Source: Neocallimastix lanati (nom. inval.)
Taxonomy: Eukaryota > Neocallimastigomycota > Neocallimastigomycetes > Neocallimastigales > Neocallimastigaceae
DNA: 57,500 nucleotides
Assembly (NCBI GenBank): GCA_016946835.1
Contig: JACVTC010000011.1
Coordinates: 1,290,001 to 1,347,500 of the forward strand
Reading direction: 5' to 3'
Position numbers and translations under genes: made by a program. The notes beneath the pieces were generated by a model. It worked only from the letters and a program-made list of their open reading frames with translations, made no database searches and was not told where the DNA came from. Position 1 is the first letter of the stretch, and the number at the start of each line of letters is the position of its first letter. Positions 1-12,900 of this stretch are shown piece after piece.

Positions 1-400
1 TTTTTAAGTTTGATCCACTTCGATTTCTATAAAGATCAAAAGTATTCTTCTTCGTTTGAACAAAATTAGATTCATTAACACTAGTATCATCACTACTAGT
101 TATACTAGATTTTTCTATACTAGCATCTGAATCATCCGAATTCACAAATTCTGCAGCATATTCCCTATATGATCTTACTACTCTATAACTATTATCAGTA
201 GAAGCCTCAAAAAGGGTATGAGTAGAATTAGAAATAGGTAATCCATTATTGTTTTCATTTGTAATATTGGATGATCCATTATTTATACGAATAGCTTCAT
301 TATTATTTACACTATTTTCACAATCAATAGTTATTTCTTGTTTGATATTGGAAGGTTCTTCATCCAAATCAATATTAGGAACAGCACGATATGAAGACAT
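1..400 (-). CDS. N-terminal part of an unrecognised low-complexity protein, cut by the window edge
   Basis: An open frame starts at the ATG at 400-398 and runs 133 codons to the left edge without a stop or an obvious intron. The protein begins MSSYRAVPNIDLDEEPSNIK and is rich in Ser, Asn, Asp and Glu. A moderately charged stretch with RVVRSYREYAAEFV lies near residues 80-93. I recognise no domain; the visible part looks like a disordered N-terminal region. The start is supported by an A-rich leader on the minus strand (a T run at about 419-434 on the plus strand), as seen before other starts in this window, and by balanced codons that contrast with the nearly pure A/T DNA beyond 400. The remainder of the gene lies outside the window, so function cannot be assigned. 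Confidence 0.7.
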   Translation of the reverse strand, partial: MSSYRAVPNIDLDEEPSNIKQEITIDCENSVNNNEAIRINNGSSNITNENNNGLPISNSTHTLFEASTDNSYRVVRSYREYAAEFVNSDDSDASIEKSSITSSDDTSVNESNFVQTKKNTFDLYRNRSGSNLK

Positions 401-1582
401 TTTTAATATAATATTAGTTTTTTTTTTTTTTTTTATAATATTAAACTTCTTTTTATTATTTACTCAATTTTTAAACCTCTATTATTATGTGTATATAATT
501 ATTGGGGTTTTAATAGTAATAATATATTATTACTTTTTTTTTCTTTGTTTGAATTATTTTTTTTTTATTCTTTTATGTTTTGTTTATTTTACTTTTTTTT
601 TTTTTTTATTAAAAAAAATTAATTAATACTATTCAATTTTTAATTACTATTATTATTATTTTAAAGAGAATCTGTAAACTATCATAAATATGAAATAATA
701 CTTATATATATAATACAAATAATGAAACTGTTAATATAAGATATCATATGTTAATTATTAAACTTTATTATTAATTACTTACTTAATATTCAATATTAAT
801 AATATTCCTATTAATTTTATTTTATTAATTTTATTATTATTATACTTTTTAATTAAATTAAAATTTGTAAAAAAAAAAAAAACAATTTATTGTTAGTATA
901 TTGAAGATATGAGTTTATATAAATATTTTTATAATATCTTTTATATTACCTTTATAAAATATGAATGTTTATTATTAAAACTATTAAAATATATATTAAA
1001 TAATATTTAGTTAAATTATTTTTTATATTACTATAATAATATTTATTTAGATATTATATATACCTTTTCCTTTTTTCAAAAAAATGAAAAATTTTTACTT
1101 AATGTTCTTAATATTACTTCTAATTTAATGATAAATACTTTTTATATTATTTTATCTTATTTTAATATTTATTTATTCTGTCAAAGAAATAAAAAGTTTT
1201 ATCGTCTTAAAATATAAATAATATTATTATATTTAAATAAAATTTCTTACTAAATATATTTATTTTTATATTTTCATAATATATATTAAAATGTTATTGT
1301 ATAAATATCAAATTTATATAAATAATACAAAGTAATACAACTACTACTTTAAAATATCTTAATAGTTTTTTAAATATATATTACAAAAAAAAAAAAAATA
1401 GGTTTAACCCTTTATTTTTCAATAATTTTTTTTTTCTTGTTTTTTTTTTTTTTTTTTTATTAAAACACTGAAACAGTATTTGAATTAATAGTGTTATATT
1501 ACTTTCTATTATTAGATAACATTTACTTAAAAAATATATATTTTTTAATAAAATTTTTTACAGTATATTTTTTTTTCCTTCT

Positions 1583-1613
<31 letters not shown>

Positions 1614-2026
1614 TAAAAACCTTTTGTGTTAATATTTCTTTTAATTTTAATGAATAAATATATAAATACTATTTTTAAAACTTTTAATATTAAATATTTT
1701 TAAGCAAATAAAAAAAAAAAAAAAGAAAGATAAAAAATAAAATTATAAATTATACAAATAAATATTATATTAGTATTAAAATAGTTTATACTTTCTTTTT
1801 TTTTTAAAAAAAAAAATTAAACTAAATAAAAATTATTTAACAATTTACTAAAAGTTATAAAAATCTTTTTTTAATATTTATAAATTAAAAGAAAATTTTT
1901 TCTATTCTTTATAAAAAAAAAAAAAAAAAAAAAAAAAAGAGTATATATTTATAAAGAAAAAAAAATAAATACAATAAATAATTTATTTATACACTAAGTT
2001 TTACTGTAAAAAAATAAAAAAAGTAA

Positions 2027-2069
<43 letters not shown>

Positions 2070-2216
2070 AGAAAAAATTTAAACTTTTATAATAAATTCT
2101 AAAAAATATGTTTAATATTAAAAAAATCTATTTAATAAAAAAAAGTCATAAATTAATTAAAAGTATATATATTGTAATATATAGAATAATAAATTAAAGA
2201 TTTAATATATTTTTAT

Positions 2217-2249
<33 letters not shown>

Positions 2250-2576
2250 ATATAAAAAATTAATTTATTATTAGATACTTTTTAACTAATAAATAAAATA
2301 AATTTTATTATAAATAAATATATAGTAATAATAATATAAAATAAAATTATTATATCATTATAATATTATAATATTGTTATTATTTGTAGATATTGTTTTA
2401 TCCATAGATATTTATACTATTCTATTCAAAATAAAAATTTATGTAATTAAAGTTAAAAAAGATAAAATAAAAATTTACAAAATAATATATAGAAAGGATG
2501 GCATTATTAAATGATTTACTTTTATAAATAGACTTTATTGATTTATTGTTTTATTTTGTTTTACTTTGTTTTTGGT

Positions 2577-2607
<31 letters not shown>

Positions 2608-5284
2608 TTTTAAATGTTTAATACAAGATTACTAGGAAATAATTTTTTTATAGCTTCAACATGATTTGTATTCTATATTAGATACAATAAATAAAAAAAA
2701 ATTTTTTTTTAATGATGACTTATATTAATTGTTATTAACACATCTACATCTACCTATTATTATTACATTGTTTTATTTAATATTAATATAGTACAAAAAA
2801 AAAAAAAAAAATGCAATACAGATTAAAAAAATGGTAAACAATGAATCTTATATAAATGTATATTTATATATAATAAACTTCATAAATATATATTATATAT
2901 ATTATATATTCTCTATTTATATTTTATCTTTATATTTTGTTACAAAATTATTTGCTTTATTCATGTTTTTGTTTTTTATTTTTTTTATTTTTTTATTTTT
3001 GTTTTGTTTTTGTTTTTGTTTTTGTTTTTATAAAAGTTATTATATTCAACAGGATAACAATTATGAATATTTTTTATTAAAAAAAAAAATAATTTATATA
3101 TATATATAATAAAATATTCTTTACAAAATATTTCATATATCATTAATTATTATTATTACTATTATTATTTATTATATCCTTATTAATTCTATTATACTTT
3201 ATTTTATTGTCATTTATTATAATGTTATTCTTTAAGTTTATTTTAAGTTTATCTTATTTTTATTTTAGGTTTATGTTTTGTTTATTTTATTTTTATTTTA
3301 TTACTTCTTTAATTTGTTCTATATAAATTTTTTGTTTTAAACTACACAATTTTATAAAATAGACTATTCTAATTAAGTTAATAATACTTGATTTAAAAAA
3401 AAAAAAAAAAAGTATATTTAAACATTTTTTCAATAAAAAAAAAAAAAGTTCACTTTTTTTTTATATATTTTTTATTATGTATACAACGTAATTTAATTTA
3501 ATTATTATTAATATTTAATATTAAATAATTAAATAAGTATATATTTTGTATTATAATACACTCTTTAACTAATATATTATTCCATTGTACTTTTTTTTAT
3601 TATTATATCGGAAAATTTAAATAATTAAACTATGAATTAAATAAAGTATATAACAAAAAAAAAAAATTACAAGAAATTATGGTACTTAAATTATATTCAA
3701 ACTTTAAAAAAATATATATTTCATATATTCCTTTTAACAGAGTTAATTTAATTGATTATGCGATCTTATATTACTTTATTAATATTATGAATATATTATG
3801 TAATTTATTACCAGTATACTACAAGATTGAATCTTTTTTTTTTATTATTTTTAAAAAAAAAAAAAAAAACTATTATTTTTAAGATAATTAACCTTTATAA
3901 AATATATAAATTTTATAAAATACTATAATATATTATGTTATATTTTATTACTATATATGTTATAATATAGTATTTTATAATTTACAATATATATTCTAAA
4001 ATATTATAGTATTTACATAATATATTTAATAATATATTACTATATATTTTTTAAAATATTATTTTAATATTTTTATCCCTTTTTATAATATTTAAATAAT
4101 TGTTTTTCCAATTTTTCATAAAACAGCTTTTTAAAATATACTTTTTTAAATTAATATTAAATAAAGTTTGATATGAAATTAGGATAGTGAATATAAAATG
4201 TTGATTTATATATTTCAACCATTTAATTGGTTTACAATGTCGCACAAATATTATATAATATTATTTTTAAAATAAATCATAATTAAAATTTTTTTTAAAA
4301 TTTTAAAAAACAAATACAAGATACATTTTTATATGAATATTATTTATAATTATACTTTTTATTTAAAATTTAATTTATATTTATATTAGTATTTATATAA
4401 AAGTCAATACTAATATATTCTTTATTTAATTGTTTAATATATATGATTATATATCAATTCAAAGAAATATATTTTAATAAAAAAATTTTTTTTATTTTTG
4501 ATGATACTCTCTTATTTTTATTTTATTCTTTTTTTTTTTTTTTTTTTATATAAAAAAAATTAATAGAGTAGATGAATGAATTATGTTCATGATCATCTTA
4601 ATATATATATAATAAAAATAAATTTAATAAATATTTTGTAAATAAGAAAAAAAAAATTATAAAATATTATGGGATTAAATTTTAAAATCAAAACAAATTT
4701 CTTTTTATTGTCTTATTATCAGTAGGAATTAATATAAACATTTTTAATTCATAATGATAAAAAAAAAAAAAATTGATGGTATACCTATGTTTATTATATT
4801 GTAGATATTTATATTTATTAATTTATAAATTGACATAAAATTAAATTATAAAAGGGCACTAAACTCTCATTTTCTTAATTGGTAGACATTTATTATGATA
4901 GATGGTCATATGATATATCATGTATTTACTCAAACAAATTCTTTATAAAAAAAATATTAGAATAAATAATAAACCTAATCAATTTTAATTTTTTCAATAC
5001 AATTCCTTTTAAATATTTCCCAGTTAAAGGCAAAATAAATTATTGACAATTTATTTTTAAGACCTATTAATAAATAATATATAACATTTTTTCTTCTTTT
5101 TTAATATATATATATTCAGTAAAGTATTAAATTAAAAATCAACCTTAATAAATTTTTCTATGGTTAAGTTTATTGATAAAATAAATGAGAAAAATAATAA
5201 AAAGATTTACTTTTAAAATAAAGTAAAAAAAAAAAAAAAAAAAAAAGAATACTATTTTTTAATATATAAATATAATAATAATAA
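401..5284. other. A+T-rich intergenic DNA without a recognisable gene
   Basis: This stretch holds homopolymer A and T runs (for example near 1436-1459, 1573-1609, 1913-1938, 2035-2065 and 2218-2245), a TTTA repeat at about 2576-2609 and a TTTTTG repeat at about 2996-3028. Open frames here are short and low in complexity. Those at 2831-3109, 3679-3882 and 4051-4245 show no family motif and were not accepted as genes. Confidence 0.6.
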
Positions 5285-5428
5285 ATGATAAGTAAAGAAA
5301 TAAATAATAATAATAATAGTATTAATAATAATAATAATGTTAATAATATGAAGAAGAAGAAAAAAAAATTAGTTAAGCCAATTTTGTTAACTCTAATTAT
5401 ATTAACTTTTGTTTTAATTTGCTGTTAG
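5285..5428 (+). CDS. Possible 47-residue membrane microprotein or first exon of a secreted/membrane protein
   Basis: This ORF of 47 codons plus TAG begins with an Asn-rich stretch from ATT/AAT repeats. A second Met at residue 22 is followed by MKKKKKKLVKPILLTLIILT and then FVLICC: a lysine cluster directly followed by a hydrophobic stretch of about 15 residues. That is the shape of a signal peptide, a signal anchor or a tail anchor. An A run at 5223-5246 lies upstream, as before several real starts here. It could be a first exon, a stand-alone membrane peptide, or chance in low-complexity DNA. There is no homologue I recognise and no clear downstream exon. Confidence 0.3.
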   Translation: MISKEINNNNNSINNNNNVNNMKKKKKKLVKPILLTLIILTFVLICC

Positions 5429-5589
5429 ATCTAATTTTTTAATATAGAATTAAAATCAATCTCAATAATAAATTTAATGATTAACATTAGTATAAAATTT
5501 TGTTAATAATTATTCTTAACACTATTCTTAACATAAATGTCAATATTTTGTATAGGAGCAAAAATAAAATTATTATTGAAATTTCAATT

Positions 5590-5818
5590 ATTTAATTATT
5601 TATTACTTTATTATTATTATTATTACATATTTATTATTATTTATTATTTATTATTATTATTTATTTTTATTATTATTTATTTTTATTATTATTTATTTAT
5701 TATTATTATTTATTATTATTTTTATTATTATTTTTATTATTATTTATTATTATAATCATTTATTATTATTATTATTATTTATTATTATAATCATTTATTA
5801 TTATTATTATTATTTATT

Positions 5819-5849
<31 letters not shown>

Positions 5850-5860
5850 TTATTATTGTA
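5590..5860 (+). repeat. ATT/TTATTA trinucleotide-derived microsatellite
   Basis: Imperfect ATT repeats interrupted by TTTTA-type units run for about 270 bp. The Tyr/Leu/Ile-only frame across it (5537-5755) is a product of the repeat and not a gene. Confidence 0.85.
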
Positions 5861-6335
5861 TAATAAATAATAAATTTAATATTAAATAAAGTTTTAATAT
5901 GTTTTTTAATCATTATTATTCAATTATTTAATTAATTAATTATTTATTTATTTTTATTTATTAATTTATTTATATTTATTTATTTTTATTCATTCATTCA
6001 TTTATTTCAATCATTTATATTTAATTCAAACATCAAATTTTAAATTAATAAAAAAAGTATTTTATGTTTTATTTCTTTTATTTAATGAAATAAACTTTTA
6101 GATCAAACATTTTAATTTAATTAATTTTTCTTTTTTTTTTTTTTTTTTAAAAAATTTTTACAAAATATATTCGACAATTACTTATTATTTAATTATCATT
6201 GTGGTTGTTGGTGGTGTTGTTTACTATTATAATTAATGTATAATTATTTTAAAATAATAATGATAATGATAATAATAATAAAAGAAAACTTTAATTATTA
6301 TAAATTGACTTAACTTTAAATATAAAAAAAAGAAG

Positions 6336-6446
6336 ATGAAACAAATAACTTTAAAAGATAGAATAAAGGTTCTTCTTTCCTATAAATTCATTAGTGGAAT
6401 AGCTTTAATTCTTATGTTTCCTCTAAAACATTTGAATTTATATTAA
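6336..6446 (+). CDS. Possible 36-residue peptide ORF
   Basis: A short ORF beginning MKQITLKDRIKVLLSYKFIS has codon composition less A/T-biased than its surroundings and an A-rich lead-in just before the ATG. Its C-terminal half is hydrophobic (GIALILMFPL). It is not recognised, and it may be chance or part of a decayed gene. It is listed because it is one of very few non-repetitive open stretches in this 20-kb interval. Confidence 0.2.
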   Translation: MKQITLKDRIKVLLSYKFISGIALILMFPLKHLNLY

Positions 6447-9400
6447 TTATTAATAAATGAAATAAAAATTTCTTCCAAATATCAATAAAAAACAAGATTG
6501 TCTACATAATTAATTAAAAATTATTATTGTAAAATACTAATTATACTTTTAATTGATTTTCTTAATATTATTATTATTAAGTAGTAGTAGTAGTATTTGA
6601 TTTGTTCTCTTTTTATAAATTATATTTCCTTGTATTACCTTGGAAAATATAAAATATTATCAAATTTTTGCTATCACTTGTTCTTCTTTTTTTAAATAAT
6701 TTAATTAAATTTTTTGAATTTTAATTAAAAAATAAAATTTATAATTAATAATATAAAACAATATAACTTAATTATATTTATTTATAATAACAGACTCAAC
6801 CATTTTGAATATCAATATTTTTATTAATTAAACTAGAATACTAAAACAACGGTATTCACTTATATTAATTATATTTATATATTTATTATTTATTTATTTA
6901 TTATTATTCATTTATTTATTATTTATTTATTTATTATTTATTTATTTATTTATTATTTATTATTTATTTATTTATTATTCATTTATTTATTATTTATTTA
7001 TAACTATTTATTTATTTATTATTTATTTATTTATTTATTATTATTCATTTATTTATTTATTTATAACTATTTATTTATTTGATTATTTGGTTGTTTATCC
7101 TCTTAATTATATTATCTTATATATATATAATATATATAAAATATAAATGAAAATTTTTAATTATTGATAAATATTGTTGAAATAATCAATCATTTGAACA
7201 ATAGTATTAAAAAATAAAGTTACTCTTCACCCTTCATTTTATGATTAGTTCTATTAATTTTTTTTTTTTTTAATAAATTCATAAACGATGAAAGATTCTA
7301 AATAAAATAATACATATAACCTAAAATCTTTTTTAAAAATATTTTCAAGTTTGTCAATTATAAATAATATTAAGAAATATACTATCTAATTAGATATAAT
7401 AATAAAAATAATAATAAAAGTTTCACTTTAAATTTAAATTATAATAAATAAAATATATTTTAATCATTTAAAAATATTATAAATATTAATAATTTTTTTA
7501 TTTTTATTATTATTTATATTTTATTTTTATTTATAGTTTTATTAGTATTAGTATTAGTATTATGAAAATATAAAAAATTATATATTTTTTTATAACTAAT
7601 TTTAAATAAATAAAAATTTAAAAAATAAAAAAAAATTATTTTAAATTTTACTATTTGCAATATATTATATTATATTATGATTATTATTTTAATATTAATT
7701 GAATATATTATGTTAATATATACTATTCAATTATATAATATATATTTATTATATATTAATGTAATGTATTATATTTTGCTATGTATTAATATATCTTATT
7801 ATTATATATTATTAAATAATATAGAAAATCTTATATATAATATTAATTAAAGTATTAAGAGCTTTTCTCCAAACAACTTTTAATTAAATTCTTTTTTTTT
7901 TAATTTAATTCCAAAAATTTTAATTATTCTATCAATATATTATTGATTATACCATTAATATTATTTTTATATAACTTTAAATAACCAATTTATTAAATTT
8001 TATAACAAACTTTTACATATATATATAATATATATATATAAAAAAAAAGCTTAAATAAAATTTAATAAATTAAATATTCAAAATAAATAAAAAGAAAATT
8101 TATGATTATTAAATTATTTTTGAGAATGAGACTTTTTTTTTTAATAAATTCACTTATTTATTTATTCATTCATTTATTTATTCATTCATTTATTTATTCA
8201 CTTATTTATTTATCCATTTAATTATTTATTTATATTAGTTAATTACTTTGATAATTAATAACTTATTTATTTGAACATTTAAATAGAATAAATGTGTTCA
8301 TAAATATAGCAATTGAAAAAATTAATAAATATAATAGTAATATTTTTAAAAAATATACAAAAAAAAATAAAATAAAAATAAAATAAAATAATAATAATAA
8401 TAAATGAAGAATTCTCCTATTATTTAAATTAATTTAATAATAGATTTAAAAAAGAAAATTAAATATTTAGCATACAATTTAGATTATTCAAAAATAAAAT
8501 AAAAATAAAATAAAAGAATTAATTATATTCAATTCATTAATCATTAAAGTAAAATAGAATAAAATATAAATTATAATATATAAATAATAAATTATCATAT
8601 TATATATGAATAATTAAATCTACTATTATATAATTTAATTTAAAGTGTGATTTAAAAATGAAAAATAAAAAAAAAATAATAAGTAAATAAATATTAATTT
8701 TTTTTTTATAAAATGATATTTTTTCTTTTATTGTATATTAATAAAAGTTAATAGCATAATAAGAATAATAATCCCACATATTATAAAGTATTCGTTTAAT
8801 AAACTGTAAATACGAACAAAAATAATATTAATAGAAAAAAAAATTTTTTTTTTTAATATTTATAAAAAATATATATAAAAATATATGAGTTAAATATATA
8901 TTAAATATATATTTAATTTAAAATTAATTAAATTTAATTATAAAATCATCTTTTTAAATTTTACTAAATATTTTTTAAAAAAAAAATTATTAGATATAGT
9001 AAAAAGGTAAAATATAAAAAAAAAAAAAAAAGGTAAAAAAAATTAATAAAATCAAAAAGGTAATATTTATATAACCATTTTAATTTTAATAATATTTCCA
9101 TATATTAACAATATTTTATATTATATTTATTCATGTAAAAATTAAATCATATTTTTTTATCAATTCATGGAATCAAAATCAAAATCTAAAAAAAAATTTT
9201 TTTTTTTTTGAATATACATTATCTATATTAAATTATTATTTATAAAAACTTTATATCAATATATTTGTAATATTTAAATAAAGAATTATAAATAATATAT
9301 TATAAGCATGCTCTTAATATTTCTTATAATAATTAATATACTTTTGTTACAATGAAATTAAAATAAATTAATGTATAATTTAGTATCTATTGACCTAAAT

Positions 9401-10002
9401 AAATATCATAAAATTATCGAGTACAAGAATTCATCAAACACAAACAATAAATAAATAATAAATTTAATTATTAATATTACAGATTCTATATATAAAAGTA
9501 TAAATTTATATCATTTATAAATAATAATGATAAAATAGATAAAATAAACAAATCAAAATTTTTTTAAAAAAAAAAAAAAAAAAAGTGAAAAGAAAAAAAG
9601 TAAAAAAAAAAAAAAAAATAAAATAAAACAAAAAGTATCTCCATTATTATAAATAATTTACTAATTTATATCTCTAAATTTTGATTCATTATTATCAATA
9701 ATAATATAAAAAAAATAATAAATAGAAATACATCCAAATATGAAATTAATTAAATGATAATAAAGAAAATAATTATAAATCTAAAAATTCTAGATATTTA
9801 GGTATATTTTTTTTTTATTTTTAAAAACCTAATAATTATTTTTTAATTAATTAAATTTACAAATTTAAAAGTGTAATTATGAAATATCTATTACTTTTCA
9901 AGAATATAGATGTCTATATTTTAAATATATATTAAAATACTTATTATTAATATATTTTATTAATAGTTTATGTGAACATTTAGTAATATATAAGTAAATA
10001 AT

Positions 10003-10037
<35 letters not shown>

Positions 10038-12680
10038 GAATACTATATTAAAATAATAATGAAAAGGAAAAAGATTTTGATTCTTTAGTCATTCCGATGA
10101 AATATAATTAATTAATATATAATATTAATTAAATATGATTTTTAAAAATGATTTATTATTTTAATACATATCTTCTTATAAGTCAAATGTAAGGTGATAT
10201 AAGGGTTTTTAAAGAAATAAAAGTATTCCTTCAACTAAATAAAAAAAAAAATTATAATAATTAATTAATTAATTAATTAATTAATTATTATTAGAAGAAA
10301 AAATTAAACTTAGATTGTATTATTTAAAAATAAAATTATATATAATATTAAATTATGTTTTGAACAATTAAAATTCATTTTCAATGAAAATAAAAATCCA
10401 TTTGAGAAAAACTCCGAATTTAGTAAATATTTATTTACAAGTTAATGATGAAAAAAAAAAAACGTTATTCTAATTTTTTCTTAAATAAAGTTAATAATAT
10501 ATCAATAATTAAAAACTATATCTATGATAAAAATAATTTAAAAATTAAAATAAAATAAAATAAAATAAAAAAAATTGAATATTAAAATGTTTATAATATA
10601 TTCATTTTAATCATTTAAGTAATAAAATAGATATATATATAATTTAATTAAAACTCATGCACTATTAAACTTTTAAAAATTTTTTTCTTTTTTAGTTAAT
10701 GGTAATTATTTTTGATAAATAGTTTAATAGTAATAATAGATTATAGAAACAATTTAACAGTTAATAATTAATTTAATATTTTAATACTTTTTTAAAAAAA
10801 AAAAAAAAATTTTTTTTCTTTAATATATGATATTAAAAATCCTAAATTAAAAAAAAATGAAGTATAATAAAATTTATGATACATTATGATGTAATAAAAT
10901 TTTAATAATTACTTAAATTTATATTATTTGGAATGAATCAAACTATATTCATATTATATTTTATAACTTTATTTATTAATAATTTTATTTAATATTATTT
11001 TTTTAAAAAAGTATACTTATAAATTCTTAATTACATAAAAAAAAATTTTTTATTAAATTATCAAATAATTAAAGAAATTATATATAATATCTACAATATA
11101 AAGCAGTAAAAAAGTAAAAAAGGAAAAAAAAATAGTAAGGATAAAAAGTATCATTAATTTAAAAAAGAAAGTTTGATTATATTTAAATTATAATTATTAA
11201 TATTTATTAATTTTTATCAAAATATTTTACTAATGTCAATAAATATCAATTTTTACTATATTTTTTTTTTTATTTTTTTTTTATTTTTTTTTTGACAATA
11301 TTATCAATTTTTCTTTTAAATAACTATTAAATAATATCAATTAATTATATTGGTTAAAATGTTACCAATTAAAAATTTAACACAGAGAAATAAAATGATA
11401 AATTATATCAAATTTCATATAAATTAAAAATATTTATAAAACTTTAAATATAATATTTTTAAAATTTTTTAAATATTTACAATAAATTTAAAATCATATA
11501 ATTTAATAAATTATGGAAAAATATAAACAGAATATAAAAATTTGAATATTAATAGTACAACTCATAAATTCTTACTTTTAATAATCATAACAATAAATTA
11601 TTTATTAAATAACATGGAATAAATTAATTTTTTAATATACCATAATTTTATTATATATAAAAATGTTTAAATTAAAATTTTATTATATTTATATTATTTA
11701 ATAAAATAAAATTAATTTATAAAAAAAAAAAAAAAAAAAAAAACATTTTAAAAATTGTACAAAAAAAAATTATTTTTATTTGAATATTTTTTTTTTTGAT
11801 GTTTATAAATTTTTTAAAGTTTTTTATTAATCCAATTTGTCTTTTTATAAACATATAAAAAATTTTTAATATTAAAAATAAAATTATAGAAATTTTATTC
11901 TAGATCTTTTTTTATAATACAAATTTTTTTTTTTATTTTATGAATATAAATGTACTTTTCATATATAATTATATATTGATAAAATATTCATTTATACTAT
12001 TAATTAATAAAACATCATTAATTACATTAGTTATACCTTTATATTTTTTTATCTATAAATAATTTTTTTTATTTTTCTACTTTTTTTTTTTTTAATATTT
12101 AATATATATATCTATTTCTCCTTTTTTTTTCATTTTTTGATAAATATACTATTATCAATAATTTGTACTAACGTATTACTAATAGAAATATATTTCTTTT
12201 CATAAAAAGCCAAATTAATAAATGAAAGATAATTCTCAATACAAAAATTATTTTTTGTTTAATGGAATTTTCTCAAACATTAATATTTTATTATAACATG
12301 TGTCGAAAATATAACTAATTTTAGAATTATTAATTAATTAGAACAATAATTTTTTTAACAAATATAATATACATTTAATACATAATGAATGAATAAAAAG
12401 AAAAGGAAAAGAAAAGAATAAAAAGAGAAACAATAAAAAATCAAAAATAATCATAATGATCATAACATTATATTAAATATGAATATGTAAACTATATTTT
12501 TATTAATTTTTTAAATGATATATGACTTAATGATATTTTACATGATATAATTTTTAATTAAAATTATAAAGTAAAAAAAATTATTTTTAATTTTATTATT
12601 ATAAATTATTGATTCTAATTTATTATAAAAATAGAAATTAATTTGTATTAATAATAATAATAATAATAATATCAAATAAT
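6447..12680. other. A+T-rich intergenic DNA with simple repeats
   Basis: No coding signal was found. Visible content: TTTA/TTATT microsatellite at about 6876-7080, TTAT/TCAT repeats at 8152-8235, an AATT-type tetranucleotide run at about 10255-10287, and long A runs near 9566-9586, 9602-9618, 10003-10035 and 11721-11743. Confidence 0.6.
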
Positions 12681-12683
12681 TAA

Positions 12684-12756
12684 AATATTACTCATCGATT
12701 TAATGACTTCAAAGAAAAAAAATTCTAAGAATATTACTCATCGATTTTAATATTTT

Positions 12757-12795
<39 letters not shown>

Positions 12796-12900
12796 TTTTT
12801 TTTTAAAATATTACTCATTAATTTTAATGATTTCAAGATAATAAAAAAAAAAAAAGGTATTGATATATTATATATTACTTATTAATTTTGTAGTTTTAAA
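12684..12900 (+). repeat. Degenerate tandem repeat with poly-A-ended units
   Basis: Four diverged copies of a unit built on AATATTACTCATCGATTT, often followed by AATGATTTCAAAGA and an A run, begin near 12684, 12730, 12807 and 12871. Spacing varies because the A runs have different lengths. Confidence 0.65.

Noticed and set aside
249-626. 125-residue plus-strand frame
   Set aside because: It is antisense to the better coding frame at 1-400 and then runs into T-rich low-complexity DNA.
3679-4245. Frames at 3679-3882 (plus) and 4051-4245 (minus)
   Set aside because: Their composition follows the local A/T bias, no family motif is visible, and they lack supporting context.
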